A DNA stretch of 64,000 nt from an uncultured Clostridia bacterium (GCA_944384995.1 CALWVN010000004.1:1-64000); one strand, 5' to 3'. Positions 17,435 to 27,357 are shown, numbered from the stretch's first letter. Translations and numbers: made by a program. Notes: a model not told the origin generated them from the sequence alone.

Positions 17435-18898
17435 GTGATGGATTTGGAACAAAGATATGACGTTTTAGTGGTCGGCGCCGGCGCCGGCGGACTTTACACG
17501 GCGTTGTCACTTCCCGAAACGCTTTCGGTGCTGGTGCTTGCGAAAAAAGACCGCAAGCTTTCCAACAGCTCCTTAGCACAGGGCGGCGTGGCGGCGGTGT
17601 TAAGCTTTGAAAACGACAGTTACGAGCTGCATTATAAGGATACTCTGATCGCGGGGCAGTACAAAAACGATCCCGACGCGGTCAACGTTTTGGTGCATGA
17701 AGGCCCCGACGACGTGCGCAAGATCATGTCCTACGGGGTGGATTTCGACAAGAACCCCGACGGCACGCTGCAAAAAACGCTGGAGGGCGGGCACAGCCGC
17801 CGGCGCATCGTGCACCATAAGGACACCACGGGCGCGGAGATCGTGGACAAGCTGCTGTGTGAATTGCAGCGCCGCAAAAATATCACGCTTTGCGAGGATG
17901 CCATGGTGTTTGACCTGCAAAAGGTCAAGAGCGGCTTTTGCGCGGATATGCTCGTCGAGGATACGCCTTGCACTGTGTTCTGTGATTACTGCGTCCTTGC
18001 GACGGGCGGTATCGGCCGGGTCTACAAATACACCACCAACCCGGCGGTCGCCACGGGCGACGGCATCCGCCTTGCCTACGCGCTCGGTGCGAACATAAAA
18101 AATTTAAGCTATGTGCAGTTCCACCCGACCGCCTTTAACGGTGCGGACCGCGAGCAGTTTTTGATCAGCGAAGCCGTGCGCGGCGAGGGGGCTTATTTAC
18201 TCAACTGCAAGCATGAACGCTTTATGCACCGCTATGACCAGCGCTTGGAGCTTGCGCCGCGCGATGTGGTCTCCAAGTGCATCATCATGGAAAGCCGCAA
18301 GACCGGCAGCAATGCATTTTATCTGGATATCCGCCACCGCGGCAGGGAATTCCTTTTGAACCGCTTCCCCGGCATCTATGAGGGCTGCAAGCAGCATGGG
18401 GTGGACATCACCACGGATCTTATCCCCGTGTTCCCGTGCCAGCACTATCTCATGGGCGGCATCGGCGTCGATCTCGACGCGCGCACGAGCATTGCACGGC
18501 TGTACGCTGTCGGCGAGTGCTCCTGCACGGGCGTGCACGGCAAAAACCGCCTTGCCTCCAATTCGCTTTTGGAGGCGCTGGTGTTCGGACGCCGTGCGGC
18601 GCAGGATATCGCACGCTGTGTCGAAGGCGGCTTTGCACACGTCGTGCCCACCGATCACACGCCCGATGTTTCCGGTGCGCCGCTGCCCAAGGGCATGCGC
18701 ACGGAGATCCGTTCCATTATGCAGCGCGCGTATTTCGTCATTCCCGACCTCGGCGCGGTGCATACGGGCTTAAAACGTGTGGATGCGATCCTTCGGCGTT
18801 TGCAAACGGGCAAATTTGCCGTGACTCACGACTATTGTGAGGCGTTGAGCCTTGCCACAGTTGCACATATCATTCTCAAGGAGGTCGACGAGGGATGA
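17435..18898 (+). CDS. nadB: L-aspartate oxidase
   Basis: The 487-aa FAD enzyme oxidises aspartate to iminoaspartate for NAD synthesis; in anaerobes fumarate can serve as acceptor. The dinucleotide-binding GAGAGG is at residues 14-19, and the family motifs SSLAQGGVAAV, GGHSRRRIVHH, HPTAF and SNSLLEALVFGRRAA follow in order. GTG (17435) and ATG (17438) are both possible starts; neither has a strong ribosome site, suggesting coupling to murC. It overlaps nadC by 4 bp. The quinolinate synthase gene nadA, the usual third member, is not in the window. Confidence 0.95.
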   Translation: MMDLEQRYDVLVVGAGAGGLYTALSLPETLSVLVLAKKDRKLSNSSLAQGGVAAVLSFENDSYELHYKDTLIAGQYKNDPDAVNVLVHEGPDDVRKIMSYGVDFDKNPDGTLQKTLEGGHSRRRIVHHKDTTGAEIVDKLLCELQRRKNITLCEDAMVFDLQKVKSGFCADMLVEDTPCTVFCDYCVLATGGIGRVYKYTTNPAVATGDGIRLAYALGANIKNLSYVQFHPTAFNGADREQFLISEAVRGEGAYLLNCKHERFMHRYDQRLELAPRDVVSKCIIMESRKTGSNAFYLDIRHRGREFLLNRFPGIYEGCKQHGVDITTDLIPVFPCQHYLMGGIGVDLDARTSIARLYAVGECSCTGVHGKNRLASNSLLEALVFGRRAAQDIARCVEGGFAHVVPTDHTPDVSGAPLPKGMRTEIRSIMQRAYFVIPDLGAVHTGLKRVDAILRRLQTGKFAVTHDYCEALSLATVAHIILKEVDEG

Positions 18899-19734
18899 AA
18901 CTGCCGCAGTTTTATGTAGATGATATCATCGAGCGCGCGCTAAAAGAGGACATCAATTATTTGGATGTGTCGTCGGACTATCTGCTGCCCGAGGATCAGC
19001 GCAATGAAGCGTATTTTGTTGCCAAAGCGGACGGCGTGCTGTGCGGGCTGGATGTCGCTTTGCGCACGTTCGAGCTGCTCGATGACAGCTTTTCTGCAAA
19101 AATATACAAGCATGACGGCGAAAAAATCGCCGCAGGCGATGTGATCGCCGAATTTTCGGGCAAGACGGTTCTGCTTCTGAAGGGCGAGCGCACGGCGCTC
19201 AATTTGCTCCAGCACATGTCCGGTATCGCCACCGCCACGGCGCGCGCGGTGGAGCTTGTGCGCGGGACGAACGCGCAGATCACCGACACGCGCAAGACCC
19301 TGCCGGGAATGCGCGCACTGCAAAAATATGCAGTGGTCTGCGGCGGCGGCAAAAACCACCGCTTCAACCTTTCGGACGGCGCCATGCTCAAGGACAATCA
19401 CATCGACGCGGGCGGCGGCATCGCAAAAACCGTGGCGGCGCTGCGCGGGAAGCTCGGGCACATGGTGAAGATCGAGGTGGAAACGCGCGATCTCGACGAG
19501 GTGCATGAAGCCGTACAGGCGGGCGCGGACATCATTATGCTCGACAATATGCCGAACGACGAAATGCGCGAAGCGGTGCAGATCATCGGCGGCAGGGCAA
19601 AAACCGAGGCGTCCGGCGGCATCACGCTCGAAAATCTCGCCGAAGTCGCAAAGACCGGCGTGGACATCATCTCGCTCGGCGCGCTTACACATTCCGTGCA
19701 TGCGTTCGACATTTCGATGAAGATGAAGAAATAA
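18895..19734 (+). CDS. nadC: Nicotinate-nucleotide pyrophosphorylase (quinolinate phosphoribosyltransferase)
   Basis: The 279-aa enzyme converts quinolinate and PRPP to nicotinate mononucleotide. Signatures include ERTALNLLQHMSGIAT, TRKTLPGMRALQKYA, GGGKNHRFNLSDG and LKDNHI, then EVETRDLDE and a C-terminal barrel with EASGGITLEN. Start and nadB stop overlap in ATGA, implying translational coupling. Confidence 0.97.
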   Translation: MKLPQFYVDDIIERALKEDINYLDVSSDYLLPEDQRNEAYFVAKADGVLCGLDVALRTFELLDDSFSAKIYKHDGEKIAAGDVIAEFSGKTVLLLKGERTALNLLQHMSGIATATARAVELVRGTNAQITDTRKTLPGMRALQKYAVVCGGGKNHRFNLSDGAMLKDNHIDAGGGIAKTVAALRGKLGHMVKIEVETRDLDEVHEAVQAGADIIMLDNMPNDEMREAVQIIGGRAKTEASGGITLENLAEVAKTGVDIISLGALTHSVHAFDISMKMKK

Positions 19735-19759
19735 CAAAGCCACAGTATTAACGCAAAAT

Positions 19760-19795
19760 AAGCGGAGAACCCTTTGCTTCTCCGCTTTATTTTTG
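19760..19795 (+). terminator. Terminator of the murC-nadBC operon
   Basis: A 10-bp stem (AAGCGGAGAA at 19760-19769 with 19778-19787) is followed by TTATTTTT. Confidence 0.88.
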
Positions 19796-19815
19796 CCTTA
19801 GAAAGGGGGCAGGGG

Positions 19816-20517
19816 ATGCTCTACTGCATGTCCGATATCCACGGGGAATATGGAAAATATCTGCAAATGCTTGAAACCATCCGCTTTTCCGACGCGGATA
19901 CGCTGTATGTCCTCGGCGATATGATTGACCGCGGTCCCGCGCCTGTCGAGGTGCTGCAGGATGTCGCCGCGCGCGCAAACGTGTACCCGATCCTCGGCAA
20001 TCATGAGCTGATGGCGCGCGAGGCGCTTTCCCGCCTTGCCGTGGATGCGACCGAGGAAAACGCCGAAACGCATTTGCGCGCCGAAGATTTTGCCGCTTTG
20101 CAGGAATGGCTGCAAAACGGCGGGGAGACGACCCTGCGCGGGTTTCGAAAGCTCGGCAAGGACGCACGCGCGGATCTGCTGGACTTTCTCTGCGACCTGC
20201 CGCTTTACGAGACCGTCGAGACGGGGGAAACCGCCTTTGTGCTCGTCCACGCGGGGCTTGGGAATTTTCATCCCGGCAAGCCGCTGTCCGCCTATTCCGC
20301 ATTTGACCTTGTGTGGGCGGGGACGAACCTTTCCAAACGCTATTTTGACGATGCAAGCACATATCTTGTTGTCGGGCACACGCCGACCATGTGTTTGGCA
20401 GGCGCACCGAAAATCTACCGCTGCCAAAACAATTTCTGCATTGACTGCGGCGCCGTGTTCGGCGGGAGGCTCGCCTGCCTGAGGCTCGACGATTTTGCAG
20501 AATTTTATGTGGAATAA
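19816..20517 (+). CDS. Calcineurin-like phosphatase (bacterial PPP/bis-tetraphosphatase type)
   Basis: This 233-aa metallophosphoesterase has the PPP-type order of motifs: SDIHGEY at about residue 6, GDMIDRGP near 35, GNHE near 63, and C-terminal VHAG and GHTPT. Enzymes of this group act on phosphoserine/threonine or diadenosine polyphosphates; the sequence does not decide. The start ATG follows AAAGGGGGCAGGGG. It stands alone between two terminators. Confidence 0.85.
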   Translation: MLYCMSDIHGEYGKYLQMLETIRFSDADTLYVLGDMIDRGPAPVEVLQDVAARANVYPILGNHELMAREALSRLAVDATEENAETHLRAEDFAALQEWLQNGGETTLRGFRKLGKDARADLLDFLCDLPLYETVETGETAFVLVHAGLGNFHPGKPLSAYSAFDLVWAGTNLSKRYFDDASTYLVVGHTPTMCLAGAPKIYRCQNNFCIDCGAVFGGRLACLRLDDFAEFYVE

Positions 20518-20533
20518 AATGAGAAAATTACAA

Positions 20534-20566
20534 CGCGCCCGCCTCTTTTGAGGCGGGCGCGGTTTG
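20534..20566. terminator. Hairpin between convergent genes
   Basis: A perfect 12-bp GC stem (20534-20545 with 20550-20561) lies between the convergent phosphatase and unknown membrane-protein genes. The T-tract is loose on the plus side. Confidence 0.7.
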
Positions 20567-20596
20567 CTGTTTTATGCGATTGCAGGCGGGACTGCT

Positions 20597-22384
20597 TTAC
20601 TGCATGGAAACGACGTCGATGATCTCGCCTTCGCTTTCTGCACCGACGGTAAAGGTCACCGCGCTGCCGACGTTCAGAAGCACGACGCGCTCTGCATCGG
20701 CAACGGCAACTTTGTAATAGGATTCGCTCGAATCCAGACGGATATAGAAGTACGTCTCGCCGCCCGTTACGACGGAGCGAATCTCCGTGACATTGCCTGT
20801 GACCTCACGCGTAGCAGGGACTTGCGAAGTCGGGTCATTCTCCGCGCCCATTTCGTCCATGTCAATGTCCACGTTGATGCCGTTGCTCACAAGCTCTGCG
20901 GCGTAATTTTCGGTACAAGTCGTCAGGTCTTTGCCGATGCCGACGATCGTGGATTGCTTGACATTGACCATGGCGTATTGCTTCACAAGCCCGCCCGCGT
21001 CCTTGAGCGCCATGAAATAGGTCGGCTCGCCGCTGATGTTGAGAAGCAGCGGGAAGGTCGCGTCATAGGCATATTCCTGCACCGCACCCTCCGCCGATGC
21101 CTGCGCTGTACGCTCAAGCGCGCCGGAGATCGAATAGAATTTCGTTTCCTTGGTGCGCTGGTTCGAGAGCACAAAGCCGATGATGGACTGATCGGAGGAA
21201 ATGGAGGTCACGCCCGTAAACATATACACGTCGTCGTTGAGCGCCAGATAATTGTAGCCGTCGCTGACGACGCTGACGCCTTCCTGCCCGAAGATGGAGT
21301 TAAAGAAACCGCCCGACAGCTTGCCGTAATAGTTGTATTGCTCGTTGATGACAGAAGCGGAGTATACACGGTCGAGCCACTGCCATTCGCTTTCTGTCAC
21401 GAATTCATCCGTATCCAGGCTTGTTTCACCCGTAAGGCTTGTGGAGACCAGTGTCACGTCGCCCGAAACGGCATTGACCACAGCCGCGCCGATGACGTCC
21501 GTGCCGCCGAACAGCCCAATGGTCTTGTCTAAGACCGGCACGACCCAAAACGGCGCGCCGTTTTCGTCGATCTCAAAGTTCGGGGTGCCGAACATCAGCG
21601 TGGGGTACTTAAAGCGCAGATAACGCGGCAGATAGCGGTTGAAGTGCTCGTCCGGCGTATAGCGCATGCCGCCGTCCTCCAGACGAACAACCTGTGCCCC
21701 TTCTGTGGTCATGTCCACGATGATGTAGGCGGGTAAGCCCTCCGAGGTGTTGCGCAGCCATTTGAAAATGTTTTCATACGCCAGCGGATAGACGCGCACA
21801 GGCGTGCCGTGGTAGTTGATCTGCGTGGAATTGCCCGAAGAAATGACAAACTGCGACACGTAGTCCGACAGGTCGCCGAAAGCGCGTGCGGCAATGGTCG
21901 TCGCAGAGGCTTCGTCGAGAATGGGAACGCTTGAAAAATCGATCTCCGCCACATCCTCGGCAAAGTCGCCTTCCTCGACGGTCATCAATTTGCTGTAGTC
22001 ATCCGCACGGAAAATGGTCGCGCCGACCAAATACCCCACGAGCGCCACGGCTGCCAGCACACCGATGATGATCAGCGGCACGCGGGACTGCTTGCGCACA
22101 TACGGTCCGTATTCCGGCTGCGTAAACAGCTTGGTCGAGAGGATCATCAGCCCGATGTAGATCAGGCAGACGAACGCGATGTACAGGTAAAGCTCGATCG
22201 CCTTGAAATTCAGCGCCGGCAGCATAAAGTAGTAAAGCACTGCCGCTAAAATCACCGTGATGACAAGGCAGACCGCGATCTTTCTGCCGGCATGCTCGGG
22301 CGGGATCAGAATATCCTTCACCGAGGTCTTTTTGCCGTCGTCTTTTTTGCCGCCGCCTGTGAAATCCACATTGATGGGGTCCAA
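20597..22384 (-). CDS. Conserved membrane protein of unknown function
   Basis: I do not recognise the function of this 595-aa protein. Three predicted transmembrane helices (about residues 38-58, 65-87 and 105-125) follow a charged cytoplasmic N-terminus rich in Gly/Lys/Asp. The rest is a large soluble region, probably extracytoplasmic, ending in a beta-rich domain (about 520-595) that reads like an OB-type fold (EVTGNVTEIRSVV, TYFYIRLDSSES, AVADAERVVLLNVG). The start is a TTG with AAGGAG at 7-8 bases. It is monocistronic. The gap 22385-22545 holds no gene. Confidence 0.75.
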   Translation of the reverse strand: MDPINVDFTGGGKKDDGKKTSVKDILIPPEHAGRKIAVCLVITVILAAVLYYFMLPALNFKAIELYLYIAFVCLIYIGLMILSTKLFTQPEYGPYVRKQSRVPLIIIGVLAAVALVGYLVGATIFRADDYSKLMTVEEGDFAEDVAEIDFSSVPILDEASATTIAARAFGDLSDYVSQFVISSGNSTQINYHGTPVRVYPLAYENIFKWLRNTSEGLPAYIIVDMTTEGAQVVRLEDGGMRYTPDEHFNRYLPRYLRFKYPTLMFGTPNFEIDENGAPFWVVPVLDKTIGLFGGTDVIGAAVVNAVSGDVTLVSTSLTGETSLDTDEFVTESEWQWLDRVYSASVINEQYNYYGKLSGGFFNSIFGQEGVSVVSDGYNYLALNDDVYMFTGVTSISSDQSIIGFVLSNQRTKETKFYSISGALERTAQASAEGAVQEYAYDATFPLLLNISGEPTYFMALKDAGGLVKQYAMVNVKQSTIVGIGKDLTTCTENYAAELVSNGINVDIDMDEMGAENDPTSQVPATREVTGNVTEIRSVVTGGETYFYIRLDSSESYYKVAVADAERVVLLNVGSAVTFTVGAESEGEIIDVVSMQ

Positions 22385-22545
22385 AAAATCAACTCCTTTT
22401 TGCAGGGATGTCTGTTTTTCCTTAGTATAATCTATTTTACCGCCGTTTGCAAGGCTTTAAGCCTTTTAGATATCAGATGTTAGAAATTAGATGTTAGATG
22501 CGAAATGGGCGGGTTTGTGCGCAGCCGAAAAGCAGTATGAAACAG

Positions 22546-22577
22546 AAAAGCGCAGCCGCTTTTTCGGCTGCGCTTTT
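22546..22577. terminator. Terminator after the GH3 gene
   Basis: A 13-bp stem AAAAGCGCAGCCG with its complement, loop of six bases, with T-runs on both strands. Confidence 0.85.
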
Positions 22578-22585
22578 TACATCTG

Positions 22586-25018
22586 TTAAATGCCTTTGAG
22601 CTTGCCGAGATTGGCGAGCGTGTGCGGCACGCCTTTTAAGATCTTACCCATGCCCTTGGCAAATTTATCCTCGTTGAGGATGACCAACAGCCCCTTTGCC
22701 ATGTCCTCGCTGAACAGGCCGAAGCTCATGGAGACAAAGTTCTTGATGGGCAGCTGCAAAGCGATCGCGCCCGCAAGGGTGTCTTCGCCGAGCATTTTCT
22801 TGAACAGGCGGTTGAAACGCCCGCCCCATTTGCCGTCCACGGCATCTTCGATCGTGTTGCCGAGCGTAAGCGGCTGGGACTTATCTCGCGCATTGGGGGG
22901 CAGCTCGCGTCCGAGGACCGCCACAAATTCCTCGTCTGAGACGTGCGTGATGTCGCCGCCGTAATAGGACGGCGCGCTGATGCGGTAGTCGGGGATCTCG
23001 GCTTCTACGGTGGAACGTACCTGTACTTCCGTTTCCAGCCGGATATCGCGGCTCGATGCACCCACCAAAATTTTGAATGCGCCCGTTTCCACATGCCAGT
23101 CGTGGATGTTCACGTTGTAATAGGCGAACGCGCGCTTGTCGAGCGTCATGGAAACTTCCTTTTCCTCGCCTGCTTTCAGGAACACCTTTGTAAAAGCCTT
23201 AAGCTCTTTCTTCGGGCGGTAGATGGTGCTTTCCTCGTCGCTGACATACAGTTCTACGACCTCGGCGCCGTCGCGCGAACCCGTGTTCTTTACCTTGCAG
23301 GTGACGGTGAGCATGTCGGTATCGTCGATGCTCTCGGCGCTGGTTTTCAGGTCGCTGTATTCGAACGTCGTGTACGAAAGCCCGTGCCCGAACGGGAAAC
23401 GAACCGCTTTTTCGGCGGTGTCATAGTAGCGGTAGCCCACATACACGCTCTCGCGGTATTCCACGGAGACCGGCGTGCCGGGGAAGTAGTTCGCGCTGGA
23501 ATTTTCGGAAAGCGCCATGGGATAGGTCTCCGACAGCTTACCGGAGGGGTTCACATCGCCGAACAGCACGTCGCAGACAGCGCTGCCGGTGGTCTGACCG
23601 GAAAGGAAAGTGTGTAAAATCGCGGGGACTTCGTCCGCCCACGGCAGCTCCACAGCGGAGCCGCCCGCTAAGACCACGACCACGTTTTTGTTGACCTTGA
23701 GCACTTCGTTGACCAAACGGTTGTGCAGCGGCGGCAGGTTCATGTGGCGGCGGTCACAGCCCTCGGTCTCATATTCGTCAGTAAGCCCGATGAACAAGAG
23801 CACTGTGTCTGCGCCCTTTGCCTTTTCCACCGCCTCGGCAACAAAGGTGTCGTCGGGGGTGCGGTTCTTTTTCTCGGTGGAATAGCCCGGGGCGTATTGG
23901 AAGGAAACACCCATCTGTACCAGCGCCTCAAAGGCGGAGTCAAGCTGGATGGGGTTGATAAGCGACGAGCCTGCACCTTGGTAACGCGGCTTTTTCGCCA
24001 TTTCGCCGATGACCGTGATTTTCGCATCCTTTTTAAGCGGCAGGACGTCGTTGTCGTTTTTAAGAAGCACCATGCACTGCCCCGCGATCTCTCGCGCGAG
24101 GGCGTGGTGCGCTTTTGCGTCGTAGGTATAATCGCCAAGCACCTTCTGTGCTTCCAGCGCCATATCAATAAGGCGGTCCACAAGCTCGTCGAGGTAGCTT
24201 TCCTCCACAAGGCCCTGCTTGACGGCTGCCAAAATTTGGCGGTTGCCGACGCCGTCGGAGGAGGGCATTTCGAGCTCCTGCCCCGCAAGCAGGCCCGGCA
24301 CACGTTCATTTTCCGCGCCCCAGTCGGTCACGACGATGCCCTTATAGCCCCATTCGTTGCGCAGCACATCGGTCAGCAGCCACTTGTTTTCCGCGCAGTA
24401 AGTCCCGTTTAAGCGGTTGTACGCTGCCATGATCGTCCACGGCTGTGCCTTTTTGACGGCCGTTTCGAACGGCGCAAGATAGATCTCCCGCAGCGTGCGC
24501 TCATCCACGACCGTATTGACGGTCATGCGGCGCGTTTCCTGGTTGTTTGCCGCGAAATGCTTAATGGAGGTACCAATCCCCTTGCTTTGCACGCCGTTGA
24601 TGAACGCCGCCGCCATTTCACCCGCCAAAAGCGGGTCTTCCGAAAAATACTCGAAGTTTCTGCCGCAGAGCGGGGAACGCTTGATGTTCGTGCCGGGCCC
24701 CAGCAAAACAGAGACCTTTTCTTTTAAGCATTCTTCGCCGAGCGCCTCACCCATGCGGCGGATAAGCGCCGTATCCCATGAGCATGAGGTCGCCGCCGCC
24801 GTGGGGTAGCAGATGGCGGGAACGCCTTTTAAGGACATTTTTTCTTCCTTGGTGGTCTTTTCTTCGACACGCTTGCGGATGCCGTGCGGGCCGTCGGTCA
24901 GCATGATGGACGGTACGCCCACCGAGGGGACGTCCGCCGTGTGCCAATAGTCCTTGCCGGAACACAGGCTGACCTTTTCCTCCAGCGTCATCTTCGCTAA
25001 AATGTCAGGGTGCTTCAT
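22586..25018 (-). CDS. Glycoside hydrolase family 3 beta-glucosidase
   Basis: This 810-aa protein is a GH3 beta-glycosidase. The N-terminal barrel has the substrate-binding KHFAANNQET near residues 153-162 and the nucleophile Asp232 in IVVTDWGAE; the alpha/beta sandwich domain carries LFIGLTDEYETEGCDR; a fibronectin type III-like domain (RDGAEVVELYVSD) follows, plus about 130 unassigned C-terminal residues. No signal peptide is present, so it should act inside the cell on imported beta-glucosides. The start at 25018 is fixed by GGAGGAG. It has its own promoter and no linked transporter. Confidence 0.93.
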   Translation of the reverse strand: MKHPDILAKMTLEEKVSLCSGKDYWHTADVPSVGVPSIMLTDGPHGIRKRVEEKTTKEEKMSLKGVPAICYPTAAATSCSWDTALIRRMGEALGEECLKEKVSVLLGPGTNIKRSPLCGRNFEYFSEDPLLAGEMAAAFINGVQSKGIGTSIKHFAANNQETRRMTVNTVVDERTLREIYLAPFETAVKKAQPWTIMAAYNRLNGTYCAENKWLLTDVLRNEWGYKGIVVTDWGAENERVPGLLAGQELEMPSSDGVGNRQILAAVKQGLVEESYLDELVDRLIDMALEAQKVLGDYTYDAKAHHALAREIAGQCMVLLKNDNDVLPLKKDAKITVIGEMAKKPRYQGAGSSLINPIQLDSAFEALVQMGVSFQYAPGYSTEKKNRTPDDTFVAEAVEKAKGADTVLLFIGLTDEYETEGCDRRHMNLPPLHNRLVNEVLKVNKNVVVVLAGGSAVELPWADEVPAILHTFLSGQTTGSAVCDVLFGDVNPSGKLSETYPMALSENSSANYFPGTPVSVEYRESVYVGYRYYDTAEKAVRFPFGHGLSYTTFEYSDLKTSAESIDDTDMLTVTCKVKNTGSRDGAEVVELYVSDEESTIYRPKKELKAFTKVFLKAGEEKEVSMTLDKRAFAYYNVNIHDWHVETGAFKILVGASSRDIRLETEVQVRSTVEAEIPDYRISAPSYYGGDITHVSDEEFVAVLGRELPPNARDKSQPLTLGNTIEDAVDGKWGGRFNRLFKKMLGEDTLAGAIALQLPIKNFVSMSFGLFSEDMAKGLLVILNEDKFAKGMGKILKGVPHTLANLGKLKGI

Positions 25019-25104
25019 AGATTCTCCTCCATACGAAAAATATCTTTTCAAATTGGGAATTTGAACAAAAAGGGATGGGTTTTACTTGAAAAAATATCGA
25101 TACC

Positions 25105-25133
25105 ATAATAAACCAAATGCGTGGATTTTGCAA
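25105..25133 (-). promoter_or_regulatory. Promoter of the GH3 gene
   Basis: TTGCAA (25128-25133) and TATTAT (25105-25110) on the minus strand are 17 bases apart, in the gap after rmuC. The leader is about 80 bases and AT-rich. Confidence 0.62.
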
Positions 25134-25155
25134 GTGTTTGTGTGAATGTGACGGC

Positions 25156-26466
25156 TTATTCCGTTCCCTCGTCGTCGGAAAGCCCCAGAACGCCAGCGGC
25201 GTCGGGCTGTTCCATCGCCTCCACGGTCTTGAGCTTTTTGCGGATGATGTCGTTGCGGTGCTGCGCTTCGCCGAGTGTCTTGCCCGCTTCGTCGATCTTC
25301 TTTTGGGCTTTTGCGAGGATGACGCCGAAGTTTTCATATTGCGTCTTAGTCGCGCTCAAGAGCAGGCGCACCTCGTTCGCTTTTTCGTTGATCGCCACGG
25401 TCTTAAAGCCCATGGCAAGGGAATTTAAGAGCGCGGTGATGGTGGAGGGCCCCGCGATCATCACGTTGCAGTCGTTTTGGATGCGCTCCAAGAGCCCTGA
25501 CTGCGCCGAAACGATCTCCGCGTACAGCCCTTCCGTCGCAAGGTACATAATGGCGAACGGCGTGGTGTTCGGGACATGTATGTATTTTTTGATCATCTTC
25601 GCTTCGCTGTACACGCGCGCTTCCAGCTCCTTGCGCGCCGCCTTGACCGCCTCGGGGTCGGCCTTTTCGGCGGCGGAGCACAGCCGCACATAGTCCTCCA
25701 TGGGGAACTTTGAGTCCACGGGAAGATAAGTGATCCTGGAGGAGTCGTCGCTTGCGGGGATGCGGATAGCGAATTCCACGCGCTCGGAATCCTTTTCGCC
25801 CGTGGCGACGTTTTTGTCGTACATGTGCGGAATGGTCTGGTCGAGGATCGTTTCCAGCTGGATCTCCGCCCAGGTGCCGCGCGCCTTGACGTTCGTGAGC
25901 ACGCGGTTGAGCGCACCGACGTTGTCGGTCACGCCGACGGAAAGCTCCTTCATCTCGCCTAAGGATTTATATAGGTTTTCAAGCTGTTCCGAAACCGTTT
26001 TGAAAGAGGAATTCAGGCGCGCGGTCAGTGTGGAGGTCAGCTTTTCGTCCACCGTGGCGCGCATTTCGTCGAGCTTTTTCTCGTTGCTCTCCTGCATTTT
26101 TGTCACGGCGCTCTCCACCGTGCGCGACTGCTTTTCGCCTTGTGTCAGCAGACGGTCGCGGATGTCGTTTAGGGATTTTGTGACCGTTTCGCTTAAAGAG
26201 ATGCGCTGTTCCAAATTGGATTTTGTGATCTCCTCCAGTCGCTTTTGCGTGCGGTCTGCTTCGGCGGCACGCTCCATGCGGCTGCGTGAGGCTTCCTCGG
26301 CGGTGGTTTTGCGCATCTCATCCAAACGCGCGGAGAGCTGACGGAGCGCATCTTCGGTTTGTTTATCCGTTTTCCCGCCCTTGCGTGCGGTAAGCACGAG
26401 CAGAACCACCAAAAGCAAAAGCCCAAGCAGGGCGGCAGCAAGTAAAAGGATCTGTGTCGTTTCCAT
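25156..26466 (-). CDS. rmuC: DNA recombination protein RmuC
   Basis: The 436-aa protein has the RmuC layout: one N-terminal membrane helix (about 5-25), a long coiled coil (about 30-185) and the nuclease-like RmuC domain (GTWAEIQLETILDQT, LPVDSKFPMEDYVRL, YLATEGLYAE). RmuC limits inversions between short inverted repeats in E. coli, by established genetics. The start ATG at 26466 has AAAGAGG upstream. Confidence 0.94.
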   Translation of the reverse strand: METTQILLLAAALLGLLLLVVLLVLTARKGGKTDKQTEDALRQLSARLDEMRKTTAEEASRSRMERAAEADRTQKRLEEITKSNLEQRISLSETVTKSLNDIRDRLLTQGEKQSRTVESAVTKMQESNEKKLDEMRATVDEKLTSTLTARLNSSFKTVSEQLENLYKSLGEMKELSVGVTDNVGALNRVLTNVKARGTWAEIQLETILDQTIPHMYDKNVATGEKDSERVEFAIRIPASDDSSRITYLPVDSKFPMEDYVRLCSAAEKADPEAVKAARKELEARVYSEAKMIKKYIHVPNTTPFAIMYLATEGLYAEIVSAQSGLLERIQNDCNVMIAGPSTITALLNSLAMGFKTVAINEKANEVRLLLSATKTQYENFGVILAKAQKKIDEAGKTLGEAQHRNDIIRKKLKTVEAMEQPDAAGVLGLSDDEGTE

Positions 26467-26580
26467 GGTCTCTACCTCTTTTTAGCATGGTTCCCGCCGA
26501 AGCGGGCAGCGCTTCCCCACAATATATCTGTATTGTACGGGGGAAATGCAAAAATATCTATCAAAAATCCGATTTGAATA

Positions 26581-27357
26581 TTAAGTATCCGTACTTTTTT
26601 GAAAATCATACCGCCTGTGCTCGGATGCCCAAACGTGCGGCGTGACCCCGTAGGCTTGCTTGAAGCAGGCGATAAAATACGATTCCGAGCAAAACGACAG
26701 GATATACGCTGCACGGCTGCACGAACAGCCGTTTTCGAGCATGCGGCAGGCCTCTTTGAGCTTTTCCTGCAAAATATAGCGGCGAAGCGGCACGCCGACC
26801 TCTTTTTTGAAAATCGCGGAAAGATAGTCCGCCGAAACGCCGCATATATCGGCAAGGTCGGTCACGCGCAGGTTTTCGTGCAGACAGCGGTCGATATGCA
26901 TGACACATTTGCGCACATGCGGCGAATAGTGCAGCCGTCCGTGCGTGCGCGCCACAAGCTCGGTCAGCGCGTATGCCTGCTGCGTTAAGTATTCGATGAT
27001 CTGCTCGGGGCTTTGGAGCGTGTCTACCGTTTGGATGCAGCGGTCGGAAAAATTGTAAGCATGCAGCTCGTCCAAGCCCCCTTCGAGCGCGGCGCGCGTG
27101 GCGAGCGTCACCGACGAGACCGCCCAATACTGCATCTGCCGCAGCGGGTCGCTGGAGAGCCGCCCGACGACAAAGCCGCTTTGAAAGTATTCCTCCATTT
27201 TGCGCTCCAAAAGGGCGCAGTCGCCCGCCTTGATGCAGTCGTAAAAGGCGGACTCTGCCTGATAGGGCGTGTGGCGCACGCCGCTTTCGCGCTGGGCAAA
27301 AATGGGATCTGTTTTTGCCTGCGGGACGATTTGGATCTTGTGCAGATCGGGCTTCAT
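26581..27357 (-). CDS. AraC-family transcriptional regulator
   Basis: This 258-aa regulator ends in an AraC double helix-turn-helix (about residues 160-255; LRVTDLADICGVSADYLSAIFKKEVG then AAYILSFCSESYFIACFKQAYGVTP). The N-terminal 150 residues are helical and lack the cupin signature, so the sensing domain is of another type. The start at 27357 follows GGGAGG; the frame upstream is open but has no ribosome site. It is divergent from azlCD, which it may control. Confidence 0.9.
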   Translation of the reverse strand: MKPDLHKIQIVPQAKTDPIFAQRESGVRHTPYQAESAFYDCIKAGDCALLERKMEEYFQSGFVVGRLSSDPLRQMQYWAVSSVTLATRAALEGGLDELHAYNFSDRCIQTVDTLQSPEQIIEYLTQQAYALTELVARTHGRLHYSPHVRKCVMHIDRCLHENLRVTDLADICGVSADYLSAIFKKEVGVPLRRYILQEKLKEACRMLENGCSCSRAAYILSFCSESYFIACFKQAYGVTPHVWASEHRRYDFQKSTDT

